This document shows positions 1-6,069 of a DNA stretch of 9,913 nt, one piece after another; the stretch's first letter is position 1; each line of letters starts with the position of its first letter. A program made the position numbers and the translations under genes. Source of the stretch: JAALKW01 sp033791145. Lineage in GTDB: Bacteria > Pseudomonadota > Gammaproteobacteria > Legionellales > Legionellaceae. The DNA lies in assembly GCA_033791145.1 (NCBI GenBank), contig JASJHH010000211.1, positions 1-9,913 of the forward strand, read 5' to 3'. The notes beneath the pieces are model-generated. The model saw nothing but the letters and a program-made list of their open reading frames with translations, did no database searches and had not been told where the DNA came from.

Positions 1-162
1 AAAGCCCATAGAATAAATCATAACGGCCGTACTCAGCGTTAACCAAAGCGGCCCTAATACTGAACGACGATACCTTAATTGAATATCTTGAAAGCCAAGC
101 GTGTACCAAATTAGCCAATTTTTTTTAAGGGCTTTTATTTCATTTATTGCTAAAGAGCTCAC
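1..162 (-). CDS. ABC-2 type polysaccharide export permease, N-terminal part (runs off left edge)
   Basis: This is the first 54 codons of a minus-strand gene cut by the window edge. The translation has the motif D-I-Q-L-R-Y-R-R-S-V-L-G-P-L-W at about residues 26-40, leading into a hydrophobic stretch (about 36-54). In the ABC-2 permease family (Wzm/KpsM/TagG type) this motif sits just before the first membrane helix. The family forms the inner-membrane channel that exports O-antigen, capsule or teichoic acid with a separate ATPase. I chose GTG at 162-160 because GAGGTGG lies about 4-5 bases upstream; an in-frame TTG at 165-163 is too close to it. Frame and motif agree over all 54 codons. The exported glycan and the ATPase gene lie outside the window, so the substrate is unknown. 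The gene is divergent from the DUF188 gene across a 113-base spacer. Confidence 0.82.
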   Translation of the reverse strand, partial: MSSLAINEIKALKKNWLIWYTLGFQDIQLRYRRSVLGPLWLTLSTAVMIYSMGF

Positions 163-182
163 CAACCCACCTCTTAATTTAT

Positions 183-258
183 ATTTGATGTATTTCTTTC
201 TTGCTGCAGCTTACTATTATTTGATTTTATTTGATACTCTATAACACTCTTTATCAAA
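183..258. repeat. ATTTGAT repeat cluster with a TTTGATA/TATCAAA dyad
   Basis: The 113-base divergent spacer carries three exact ATTTGAT copies, at 183-189, 219-225 and 229-235. The last two are 10 bases apart, about one helical turn. The third is part of TTTGATA (230-236), mirrored by TATCAAA (252-258), a 7-base inverted repeat with a 15-base gap whose arm centres are 22 bases apart, about two turns. This arrangement looks like an operator for a dimeric regulator, but the spacer is very AT-rich, so chance recurrence of such words is not negligible. No regulator is identified. That these sites are functional is inference. Confidence 0.35.
229..257 (-). promoter_or_regulatory. Possible sigma70-type promoter of the ABC permease
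   Basis: Read on the minus strand, TTGATA (257-252) and TCAAAT (234-229) are separated by 17 bases. They match the -35 and -10 consensus at five and four of six positions. Transcription would start near 222 and leave a leader of about 60 bases before the GTG. The elements coincide with the inverted repeat, so a bound regulator could block them. The -10 match is weak, and the AT-rich context gives many alternatives. Confidence 0.2.
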
Positions 259-275
259 CAAAGTAATTAAAAAAT

Positions 276-737
276 ATGACCATTTGGCTTGATGGCGACG
301 CCTGCCCTAAACCGATTAAAGATATTTTGTGCAAAGCGGCCACACGCACACAAATCAATCTTATAATTGTAGCGAATCATTTTTTCCAAACACCCCCATC
401 AAAGTTTATAAAAAAACAATTGGTCCGTCATGGCTTTGACGTGGCTGATAATTATATTGTTGAGCATCTCACACCAGGCGACTTAGTGATTACTGCAGAC
501 ATCCCCCTTGCCGATGAGGCGATTACAAAAGGCGGAATCGTGCTTAACCCACGGGGCGTGCTTTATACCACACAAAATATTAAACAATGTTTATCGAACC
601 GAAACATCAACGAATCGCTCCGAGGCAGTGGACACGTCAGTGGCGGCCCCTCTAAACTCGGCGCAAAAGAAATCCAACAATTCTCGAAGCATCTTGATAA
701 AATACTAATGCAGCAGCGAAAAACCCTCGGCCAATAA
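276..737 (+). CDS. YaiI/YqxD family (DUF188, UPF0178) PIN-like protein
   Basis: A 153-residue protein of normal family length. The N-terminal W-L-D-G-D-A-C-P motif (residues 4-11), the central G-D-L-V-I-T-A-D-I-P-L-A (68-79), N-P-R-G (91-94) and G-G-P (123-125) are all diagnostic of the DUF188/YaiI-YqxD family. The acidic residues at 6, 8 and 75 suggest a metal-binding nuclease-like pocket as in PIN-fold proteins. To my knowledge no reaction has been firmly established, so the function is left open. There is no signal peptide or membrane segment, so it should be cytoplasmic. The ATG at 276 has only a weak ribosome-binding site, but the family motif begins four residues in, so a later start is unlikely. 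Its 3' end overlaps the convergent TauE/SafE gene by 33 bases, leaving no room for a terminator between them. Confidence 0.9.
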   Translation: MTIWLDGDACPKPIKDILCKAATRTQINLIIVANHFFQTPPSKFIKKQLVRHGFDVADNYIVEHLTPGDLVITADIPLADEAITKGGIVLNPRGVLYTTQNIKQCLSNRNINESLRGSGHVSGGPSKLGAKEIQQFSKHLDKILMQQRKTLGQ

Positions 738-1517
738 AATACTCGCAGCCAACACTAACATGAACCACCCAAACACCCGTTTCAGTGCAGGGCCATCCAC
801 ATGTTGATTAAATCGAATGCCAAAAAACATGCCTAAAATAGCAAGTCCTAAGAATGGCCCAAGCATCGACCAATCAATATAAATACCAGCTAACAAATCA
901 CCCTGAAAGCCCATCAAGGAATTCACCATAATCACTGCAAGTGATGTTCCAATGGCTTCTTTCATCGATAAATTAAACCAGGTAATCAATACTGGAATAA
1001 TTAAAAACCCGCCACCTGCCCCAACTAAACCTGACAGTAACCCCACCATGCCACTACCGAGTACCAGCTTAATAGGATGCGCACCCGGATTATATATTGC
1101 ATCCCCTGCTTTTTTAATTTGCACGGGCTTTAACATGAGCCAGCCTGCAAGCAGCATTAAGCAAGCAAACAGAAGCATAATAAAGGCCCCTTTTGATAAA
1201 GCAAAGCCATTAATTTGCATGAGTGGATCGGGCAGGTTGGGTACAATAAAACGTCGCGTTAACAAAATCATCAGCGTCGACGGCAACACAAATACAAACG
1301 TATCTCGCGCACGAATCAAACCACGTCGCCAATAACTAAATGTCCCGACAGCCGCAGTACTCCCAACGACCAATAACGAATAACCTGTCGCAACAAACGG
1401 CTTTAATCCAAACAAATACACCAAAATAGGCACGGTGAGCATAGACCCCCCGCTTCCTATAAAACCTAAAACCAAACCCATAATAATAGCTAAGCAAAAC
1501 CCACAAATCATTAACAA
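705..1517 (-). CDS. TauE/SafE family permease (putative sulfite/organosulfonate exporter)
   Basis: A 270-residue, very hydrophobic inner-membrane protein of usual family length, with about eight membrane segments. It shows the internal duplication typical of the TauE/SafE (DUF81) family: a glycine-rich helix start G-S-G-G-S-M-L-T-V-P at 21-30 in the first half and G-A-G-G-G-F-L-I-I-P at 166-175 in the second. Characterised relatives move sulfite, sulfoacetate or related sulfur anions, but substrates vary and cannot be read from sequence. The likely start is TTG at 1517-1515, seven bases after AGGTGG; ATG at 1511-1509 is an alternative, 13 bases away. It follows the rhodanese gene by 12 bases, and the ribosome site begins on the last base of that gene's stop, so the two are probably translationally coupled. 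A role in exporting sulfite made by sulfur-transfer chemistry is inference from this neighbour. Confidence 0.88.
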   Translation of the reverse strand: MLMICGFCLAIIMGLVLGFIGSGGSMLTVPILVYLFGLKPFVATGYSLLVVGSTAAVGTFSYWRRGLIRARDTFVFVLPSTLMILLTRRFIVPNLPDPLMQINGFALSKGAFIMLLFACLMLLAGWLMLKPVQIKKAGDAIYNPGAHPIKLVLGSGMVGLLSGLVGAGGGFLIIPVLITWFNLSMKEAIGTSLAVIMVNSLMGFQGDLLAGIYIDWSMLGPFLGLAILGMFFGIRFNQHVDGPALKRVFGWFMLVLAASILLAEGFSLLH

Positions 1518-1524
1518 AACATCA

Positions 1525-1530
1525 CCACCT
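1525..1530 (-). promoter_or_regulatory. Ribosome-binding site deciding the TTG start of the TauE/SafE gene
   Basis: AGGTGG on the minus strand begins on the last base of the rhodanese stop codon. It lies seven bases before TTG (1517) and 13 before the in-frame ATG (1511). The spacing favours TTG. The ATG start would only remove two residues. Confidence 0.5.
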
Positions 1531-1847
1531 TAATGTGTTTTAACAGCATATCCGAGTGCTATCCACGCTAAAATACCGCCTTCTAAATTATAAATTTCAA
1601 GTTCAGGATTGTCTGCTATTAATTGTTCACATGCATAGGCACTGCGTTTACCTGAACGACAATGTAGCACAAGCTTTCGCCCTGATTGTTCAGGCATTGC
1701 CTCAAATGCAAGTGTGCCGAGCGGCATCAATACCGTGCCTTCAATATGCGCCTCTGCATATTCATCGGGCTCCCGAACATCAATCACCACGACTTCATTT
1801 TTTTCTAATGCTTTTTTTAAAGCAACTGCATCCATTGTTTTAATCAT
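1530..1847 (-). CDS. Single-domain rhodanese (sulfurtransferase-like)
   Basis: A 105-residue single rhodanese domain of the GlpE/PspE size class. Residues 21-30 carry V-I-D-V-R-E-P-D-E-Y, and 33-36 A-H-I-E, both standard CH2-type rhodanese signatures. The active loop is C63-R-S-G-K-R-S, with the catalytic cysteine present, so the protein should carry a persulfide and transfer sulfane sulfur to an acceptor such as cyanide, thiols or a dedicated protein. No signal peptide is seen, so it is probably cytoplasmic. An AGGGG ribosome site precedes the ATG. It lies 15 bases after ftsB and 12 before the TauE/SafE gene, so it is the middle gene of a three-gene unit. The physiological sulfur donor and acceptor are unknown. 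Confidence 0.93.
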   Translation of the reverse strand: MIKTMDAVALKKALEKNEVVVIDVREPDEYAEAHIEGTVLMPLGTLAFEAMPEQSGRKLVLHCRSGKRSAYACEQLIADNPELEIYNLEGGILAWIALGYAVKTH

Positions 1848-1862
1848 TTAGATAACCCCTTT

Positions 1863-2132
1863 TTAATTCACAAAGTGATAATACGTTTCATCGTCTTTAA
1901 CCATACCCAACTCATACCGTGCACGCTCCTCAAGCGATTGTTCCCCTGTTTTTAATTCGGCAACATCCGCTTCAAGCACACGATTTCGTATGGTCAGCTT
2001 TTGATTTTCAGTCGTATACTGTTTCAATTTCTTCTCAGATTGAAACCATTTGGGTAAGCTATCGCCACCTAACCATAATTTGTATTGCAGCCCCATTAGC
2101 ATTAAAAATAAAGCCACGACAATTAAGCGCAT
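1863..2132 (-). CDS. ftsB: Cell division protein FtsB
   Basis: An 89-residue bitopic membrane protein. One N-terminal membrane helix (about residues 2-20) is followed by a periplasmic coiled coil (about 33-70), then the conserved C-terminal block R-Y-E-L-G-M-V-K (72-79) and an acidic-aromatic tail ending E-T-Y-Y-H-F-V. This is the layout of FtsB, which joins FtsL and FtsQ in the divisome and helps activate FtsWI septal peptidoglycan synthesis. The length fits the family. A GAGGGAGGGG stretch just upstream supports the ATG at 2132. In E. coli ftsB precedes ispD-ispF, and in many gammaproteobacteria it follows eno. Here it is the first gene of a unit with a rhodanese and a TauE/SafE permease, and is divergent from hemC. 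Confidence 0.93.
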   Translation of the reverse strand: MRLIVVALFLMLMGLQYKLWLGGDSLPKWFQSEKKLKQYTTENQKLTIRNRVLEADVAELKTGEQSLEERARYELGMVKDDETYYHFVN

Positions 2133-2151
2133 ATCCCCTCCCTCGTCATCA

Positions 2152-2160
2152 TGTTATTAT
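2152..2160 (+). promoter_or_regulatory. Putative extended -10 promoter of the hem unit
   Basis: TGTTATTAT matches an extended -10 element: TG, one base, then TATTAT, five of six to TATAAT. I see no good -35 at the right distance, which is usual for extended -10 promoters. Transcription would begin near 2167, giving a leader of about 24 bases before the hemC ATG. It overlaps the opposing ftsB -10. Confidence 0.38.
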
Positions 2161-2184
2161 TACGCCATCATCATCATACATCAA
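2156..2184 (-). promoter_or_regulatory. Putative sigma70 promoter of ftsB
   Basis: On the minus strand, TTGATG (2184-2179) and AATAAT (2161-2156) are 17 bases apart, matching consensus at four and five of six positions. Initiation near 2149 would leave a leader of under 20 bases carrying the GAGGGAGGGG ribosome site. The spacer contains the (CAT)4 run, read here as ATG repeats. Confidence 0.35.
2166..2177. repeat. (CAT)4 microsatellite in the ftsB-hemC spacer
   Basis: Four tandem CAT units lie between the putative promoter elements of ftsB and within the hemC leader. The tract is short, so length variation is possible but not expected to be frequent. Confidence 0.6.
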
Positions 2185-2190
2185 AGCACC

Positions 2191-3120
2191 ATGCCATCAC
2201 CAACACACCTTCGCATTGCAACAAGACAAAGTCCTTTAGCGCTCTGGCAAGCCAATCATGCGCGAGAACAACTCTTAAAACACTGGCCAAAACTCACCAT
2301 CGAGCTCCTGCCCATTATTACTTCGGGCGATCGCTTTTTAAATACAAAACTACTCGAGATTGGCGGAAAAGGATTGTTTGTCAAAGAGCTCGAAGAAGCG
2401 CTACTCAATAAAAAAGCAGATCTTGCGGTGCACTCTATGAAAGACATGCCATCTGATATACCTGATGGCTTAACGCTTGAAACATTGTTTGCAAGACAAA
2501 ATCCATTAGATGCTTTTGTGAGCAATCAATTTCCAACGTTAAACAGCTTACCTAAAAATGCTGTCGTCGGCACCTCAAGCTTAAGGCGCGCCTCTCAACT
2601 CTTAGCACTGCGTCCTGACTTAGTGATAAAACCCATTCGCGGTAATGTTGGCACGCGCTTAAAAAAGCTTGATTCTGAAAACTATCATGCGTTAATTTTA
2701 GCAGCGGCGGGCCTCGAGCGCTTAGGGCTTGATGCACGCATTCAAGAAACACTGCCTCAAAACATCATGTTACCCGCGCCAGGGCAAGGCGCTTTAGGCA
2801 TTGAATGCCGAGCAGATGATACCGCATTAAAGCAATTGCTCGCCCCCTTACACGACTCAAATACAGCGCGCACGGTGGACGCTGAGCGCCTGGTTAATCA
2901 AACATTGGGCGGCAGTTGCCACACGCCTATTGCTATTTATTGCAGGCACTCAGCTAAAAATCAGCTCACCATTGATGCACTGGTTGCCTCACCTGATGGC
3001 GCTATTATCATTCAAGACACCCAAACAGGTCCTGAGAATAACGCACAAGCCCTTGCACATGCCTCGGTTAAAGCACTCAAATCAAAAGGTGCACTTGAAC
3101 TGTTAGATGCCCATGCATAA
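2191..3120 (+). CDS. hemC: Hydroxymethylbilane synthase (porphobilinogen deaminase)
   Basis: The enzyme condenses four porphobilinogens into hydroxymethylbilane in tetrapyrrole synthesis, in the cytoplasm. The 309-residue product matches the usual length. R-I-A-T-R-Q-S-P-L-A-L-W-Q (8-20) is the family N-terminus; G-G-K-G-L-F-V-K-E-L (58-67) and H-S-M-K-D (81-85, D85 being the catalytic aspartate equivalent to E. coli D84) follow. S-L-R-R (130-133) holds the substrate-binding arginines, and G-G-S-C-H-T-P (240-246) holds C243, which carries the dipyrromethane cofactor. I chose ATG at 2191 although the open frame extends back to 2050; the extra residues would be low-complexity and outside the family, and would run through ftsB. 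The ribosome site is weak. It is the first gene of hemC-hemD-hemX-hemY, and hemD starts before its stop. Confidence 0.96.
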   Translation: MPSPTHLRIATRQSPLALWQANHAREQLLKHWPKLTIELLPIITSGDRFLNTKLLEIGGKGLFVKELEEALLNKKADLAVHSMKDMPSDIPDGLTLETLFARQNPLDAFVSNQFPTLNSLPKNAVVGTSSLRRASQLLALRPDLVIKPIRGNVGTRLKKLDSENYHALILAAAGLERLGLDARIQETLPQNIMLPAPGQGALGIECRADDTALKQLLAPLHDSNTARTVDAERLVNQTLGGSCHTPIAIYCRHSAKNQLTIDALVASPDGAIIIQDTQTGPENNAQALAHASVKALKSKGALELLDAHA

Positions 3121-3844
3121 AAAATTAATGCTTAAAAATTTACGGGTTTTAAACACTCGCCCAGAGCATTTAGCAAAAATCACATCCAATCAAATTACCA
3201 AGGCAGGTGGCACTTCTATTGCATTTCCACTCTTAAATATAGAAGCCTCTGAGCCTCACTGGATACACAAACTACCGGCACTGAATACCATTCAACACGC
3301 TATTTTCATCAGCCCTAATGCCGTCACTTATTTTTTTAAACACATAGCAAGCAATAGCTGGCCCAATACCATTCAAATTTATGCGCAGGGCCATGGCACA
3401 AAATTAGCCCTTGAAGCACAACATATTTTCAACGCAATGTTACCCGAAAAATCGGATAGCGAGCACTTGCTTAAATTAAAAGCATTACAGACAGTCTCAG
3501 ATCAAACTATTTTATTAATTAAAGGCAATGAAGGTCGTACATTAATTCAAGAAACATTAATCAAACGCCATGCAAATCTGATTCCTATCGAAGTCTATCA
3601 GCGCACGCTGCCCACACTTAATTTAGTGCATGCAAAATCACTCTGGTATGAAGACGCAGTCGATATTATACTCATAACCAGTGAAACGGCACTTAAGCAT
3701 TTGTTTGTTTTATTTGATTTTGACTTTGACAACAAAGCAGCCGCTTGGCTACGTAGCAAACCCTGTTGGGTTATCAGTGAGCGCTTAGCCAAAGCGGCTA
3801 AAAAACAAGGCTTTACACATATTATTATCCACCCATTTATTTAG
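3107..3844 (+). CDS. hemD: Uroporphyrinogen-III synthase
   Basis: This enzyme cyclises hydroxymethylbilane with inversion of ring D to give uroporphyrinogen III, the branch point to heme, siroheme and cobalamin. The 245-residue protein shows the weakly conserved family features: R-V-L-N-T-R-P-E near the start (13-20), F-I-S-P-N-A-V in the first lobe, K-G-N-E-G-R-T-L-I-Q-E-T-L with I-E-V-Y-Q-R further on, and I-T-S-E-T-A-L plus C-W-V-I-S-E-R-L-A near the end. HemD is one of the most divergent heme enzymes, so position after hemC adds much weight. The start could be ATG 3107, 3113 or 3128. The first two overlap the hemC end, favouring coupling; family alignment would allow any of them. Confidence 0.9.
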   Translation: MPMHKKLMLKNLRVLNTRPEHLAKITSNQITKAGGTSIAFPLLNIEASEPHWIHKLPALNTIQHAIFISPNAVTYFFKHIASNSWPNTIQIYAQGHGTKLALEAQHIFNAMLPEKSDSEHLLKLKALQTVSDQTILLIKGNEGRTLIQETLIKRHANLIPIEVYQRTLPTLNLVHAKSLWYEDAVDIILITSETALKHLFVLFDFDFDNKAAAWLRSKPCWVISERLAKAAKKQGFTHIIIHPFI

Positions 3845-3856
3845 GATATCTTTTTC

Positions 3857-4876
3857 ATGACGGAATCAATACAAAAAAAACACTCAGAAACACAGACAGA
3901 AACAAAAGCAGAAACAAAAACATCTAAAAAACCCAAATTAGGTATTTGGTTATTCATCACGCTAACGCTTGTCATTGCGCTAACCGCACTTTACATGAAC
4001 CAAAAACTTGCAAAAAGCATCACACAGCAATCCAAAACATTTGATGCAACGCTGAATATGCTCCTGCAACAACAAAGCAGTACAGAAGCACGCCTACAAG
4101 CCTATCGTGCGGTTACCGCCTCTCATGAAGAGCGCGCTAAAGTAGCGCGTGAGACGCTCGAAAAAAACTTAACAATCGCGCTTAAAGAACAACATCATGT
4201 ATCAGACGACTGGCGCTTACTTAAAGCACGCTATTTGCTTGAACTTGCAAATATCAACGCACATTGGAGCACTGATAAACCCTCAACCTTTGCCATGCTG
4301 ACAGAAGCTGATGCCATACTCGCCCCACTACACAATCCATCGCTTGTCACGGTAAGACAGGCACTTGCTGATGATATTCAAACCATACAAAGCACGCCAA
4401 CCACTGATATAACAACTCTCATCACGCAACTCAATGCGGCTTTAATTAGCACTGGGCAATTACCTAACCATCCACTGCCCAAAGCAGAAAATAATCCTCC
4501 AACAGCCACAAACTTTTTAAGCCACCTGATCACCATTCACCACACAGAAAGCCCACTCACCCCCAAACCAACACTTGCCTTTGAGGCCATACTGCGTGCA
4601 AGCATTCGACTCAGTATTCAAGAGGCCCAGTGGGCAGTTTTAGATAAAAACAATGTGGTGTATCAGTTAGCCCTCAAACAAGCCATACATAACCTTCAGC
4701 AAAGCTTTATCTCTCATGCAACACAAACGAAGGCGTTAATTCAACAGCTTAACCAGCTCCAAAAAACATCTCTAAACTCAGAGCAGGTACTGCCTAAAAA
4801 AGCATTAAAAGCGCTTAATCAGATTATTTCAAGCCCTGATAATACTAGTAACAAAAAACCTGGAGATGCATCATGA
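3857..4876 (+). CDS. hemX: HemX family inner-membrane protein
   Basis: A 339-residue protein with a short charged, Lys/Thr/Glu-rich cytoplasmic tail (1-27), a single membrane helix (about 29-47) and a long periplasmic part beginning with a predicted coiled coil (about 50-130, rich in Q, E, A and K). This is the layout of gammaproteobacterial HemX. The family is often annotated as uroporphyrinogen-III C-methyltransferase, but there is no SAM-binding methyltransferase domain here, so I do not assign that activity. Its exact job is unproven; the constant company of hemC, hemD and hemY suggests support of tetrapyrrole synthesis at the membrane. AGGAT overlapping the hemD stop serves as ribosome site. 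The stop overlaps the hemY start as ATGA. Confidence 0.88.
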   Translation: MTESIQKKHSETQTETKAETKTSKKPKLGIWLFITLTLVIALTALYMNQKLAKSITQQSKTFDATLNMLLQQQSSTEARLQAYRAVTASHEERAKVARETLEKNLTIALKEQHHVSDDWRLLKARYLLELANINAHWSTDKPSTFAMLTEADAILAPLHNPSLVTVRQALADDIQTIQSTPTTDITTLITQLNAALISTGQLPNHPLPKAENNPPTATNFLSHLITIHHTESPLTPKPTLAFEAILRASIRLSIQEAQWAVLDKNNVVYQLALKQAIHNLQQSFISHATQTKALIQQLNQLQKTSLNSEQVLPKKALKALNQIISSPDNTSNKKPGDAS

Positions 4877-6069
4877 TAAAAATATTTTTTATTTTACTGC
4901 TTCTCTTTGCGTCTGTTTGGCTTGGCGTACAATTACATGGCGATGCAGGCTATGTGTTGGTTGTTATCAATCACTGGACCTTAGAAAGTACTTTATGGGT
5001 GGCACTCTTTGCTATATTTGTTTTATTTTCAGTGCTGCATTTATTTTTATTATCCTATCGAAAAGCTGCTGACCTCCCTGCGGCTTGGCAAAACTGGCGC
5101 TTTAAGCATCGCGCTGAACGCGCACAAAATAAAACAACCCAAGGCTTAATTGAATTCAGTGAAGGCTACTGGAAAGCAGCTAAAACACATCTGATACAAG
5201 CACTTCCACATACTGAAACACCGCTCATTAATTATTTGATTGCAGCGCGCGCGGCCCAAGAGTTGGGCAACACCAAACTTAGAGATGATTACTTGCGTGA
5301 AGCGCAGCAGTCTATGCCAAATGCCAAAATAGCCGTTGAACTCACCCAAGCCCAACTCCAACTCGCACACAAACAATGGGAGCAAGCACTTGCAACATTA
5401 AGACACTTACATGATTTAGCCCCTAAACATCCTTATGTCTTGAAGCTACTTGCACATCTTTACGAATCAATCGAAGATTGGCCTAATTTAATTGCCTTAT
5501 TGCCTGATATCACACGTCATCATGCCCTATCAGAAGAGCATTTATCTAAACTCACTTACCGCGCCTATTTAGGTGAAATAAACCATCAAATAGCCCAGGA
5601 AGCCTGGAGTGCATTAGATGACCGCATCACCCAATTACCTAAAGCATTAAAATACAATCCAGCGCTCATCACAGCTTATGCCCGTGCATTAATACAACAA
5701 GATGAAAATATACCTGCTGAAATTTGCTTGCGCCGCGCTTTACAAAAAAACGCTGAAGCACCTTTACTTGAAGCGTACAGCGAGCTACCAACCACCACAG
5801 TGCGTTTACCTACGATTGAAGCACTCCTAAAACATCACGCACATTCAGCAGCATTACATCTATGTCTTGGAAAAATTTATACAACACAACAGCTTTTTGG
5901 AAAAGCACAAACGCATTTAGAACAAAGCCTAAAACTCAAGCCTTCTGCTGAAGCTTATTATGCCCTCGGTCAATTATTTGAAGCACTCAAAGACATACCT
6001 GCGGCATTTGAAGCCTATAAACAAGGCTTAGAACAAACGCCTAGGCTTTATTCAACACTGACTTCGTAA
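4873..6069 (+). CDS. hemY: HemY-type TPR inner-membrane protein
   Basis: A 398-residue protein of typical length for proteobacterial HemY. Two N-terminal membrane helices (about 2-20 and 38-60) form the HemY_N region. The rest is alpha-helical with tetratricopeptide-like repeats, clearest at about 325-390, where alternating A, L, Y and G positions fit two adjacent TPR units. It should not be confused with Bacillus HemY, which is protoporphyrinogen/coproporphyrinogen oxidase; no FAD motif is present. The role of proteobacterial HemY is not settled, though it is reported to affect late heme steps. It starts inside the hemX stop codon (ATGA), seven bases after GGAG, a strong sign of coupling. 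Its 3' end overlaps queH on the other strand by 22 bases. Confidence 0.92.
   Translation: MIKIFFILLLLFASVWLGVQLHGDAGYVLVVINHWTLESTLWVALFAIFVLFSVLHLFLLSYRKAADLPAAWQNWRFKHRAERAQNKTTQGLIEFSEGYWKAAKTHLIQALPHTETPLINYLIAARAAQELGNTKLRDDYLREAQQSMPNAKIAVELTQAQLQLAHKQWEQALATLRHLHDLAPKHPYVLKLLAHLYESIEDWPNLIALLPDITRHHALSEEHLSKLTYRAYLGEINHQIAQEAWSALDDRITQLPKALKYNPALITAYARALIQQDENIPAEICLRRALQKNAEAPLLEAYSELPTTTVRLPTIEALLKHHAHSAALHLCLGKIYTTQQLFGKAQTHLEQSLKLKPSAEAYYALGQLFEALKDIPAAFEAYKQGLEQTPRLYSTLTS

Noticed and set aside
952..1335. 127-codon open frame on the plus strand inside the TauE/SafE gene
   Set aside because: It is a shadow of a clear membrane-protein gene; its composition is unlike a protein domain and it has no ribosome site or family motif.
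2050..2190. 47-residue N-terminal extension of HemC
   Set aside because: The extension is low-complexity, runs through the start of ftsB and its promoter region, and the family N-terminus begins right after the ATG at 2191.
2148..2190. Riboswitch or long attenuator leader before hemC
   Set aside because: The spacer is only 58 bases and no stable stem or leader peptide is visible.
3857..4876. Annotation of HemX as uroporphyrinogen-III C-methyltransferase
   Set aside because: There is no SAM-methyltransferase domain; the protein is a membrane helix plus coiled coil, and the label is a known carry-over from fused HemX-type proteins.
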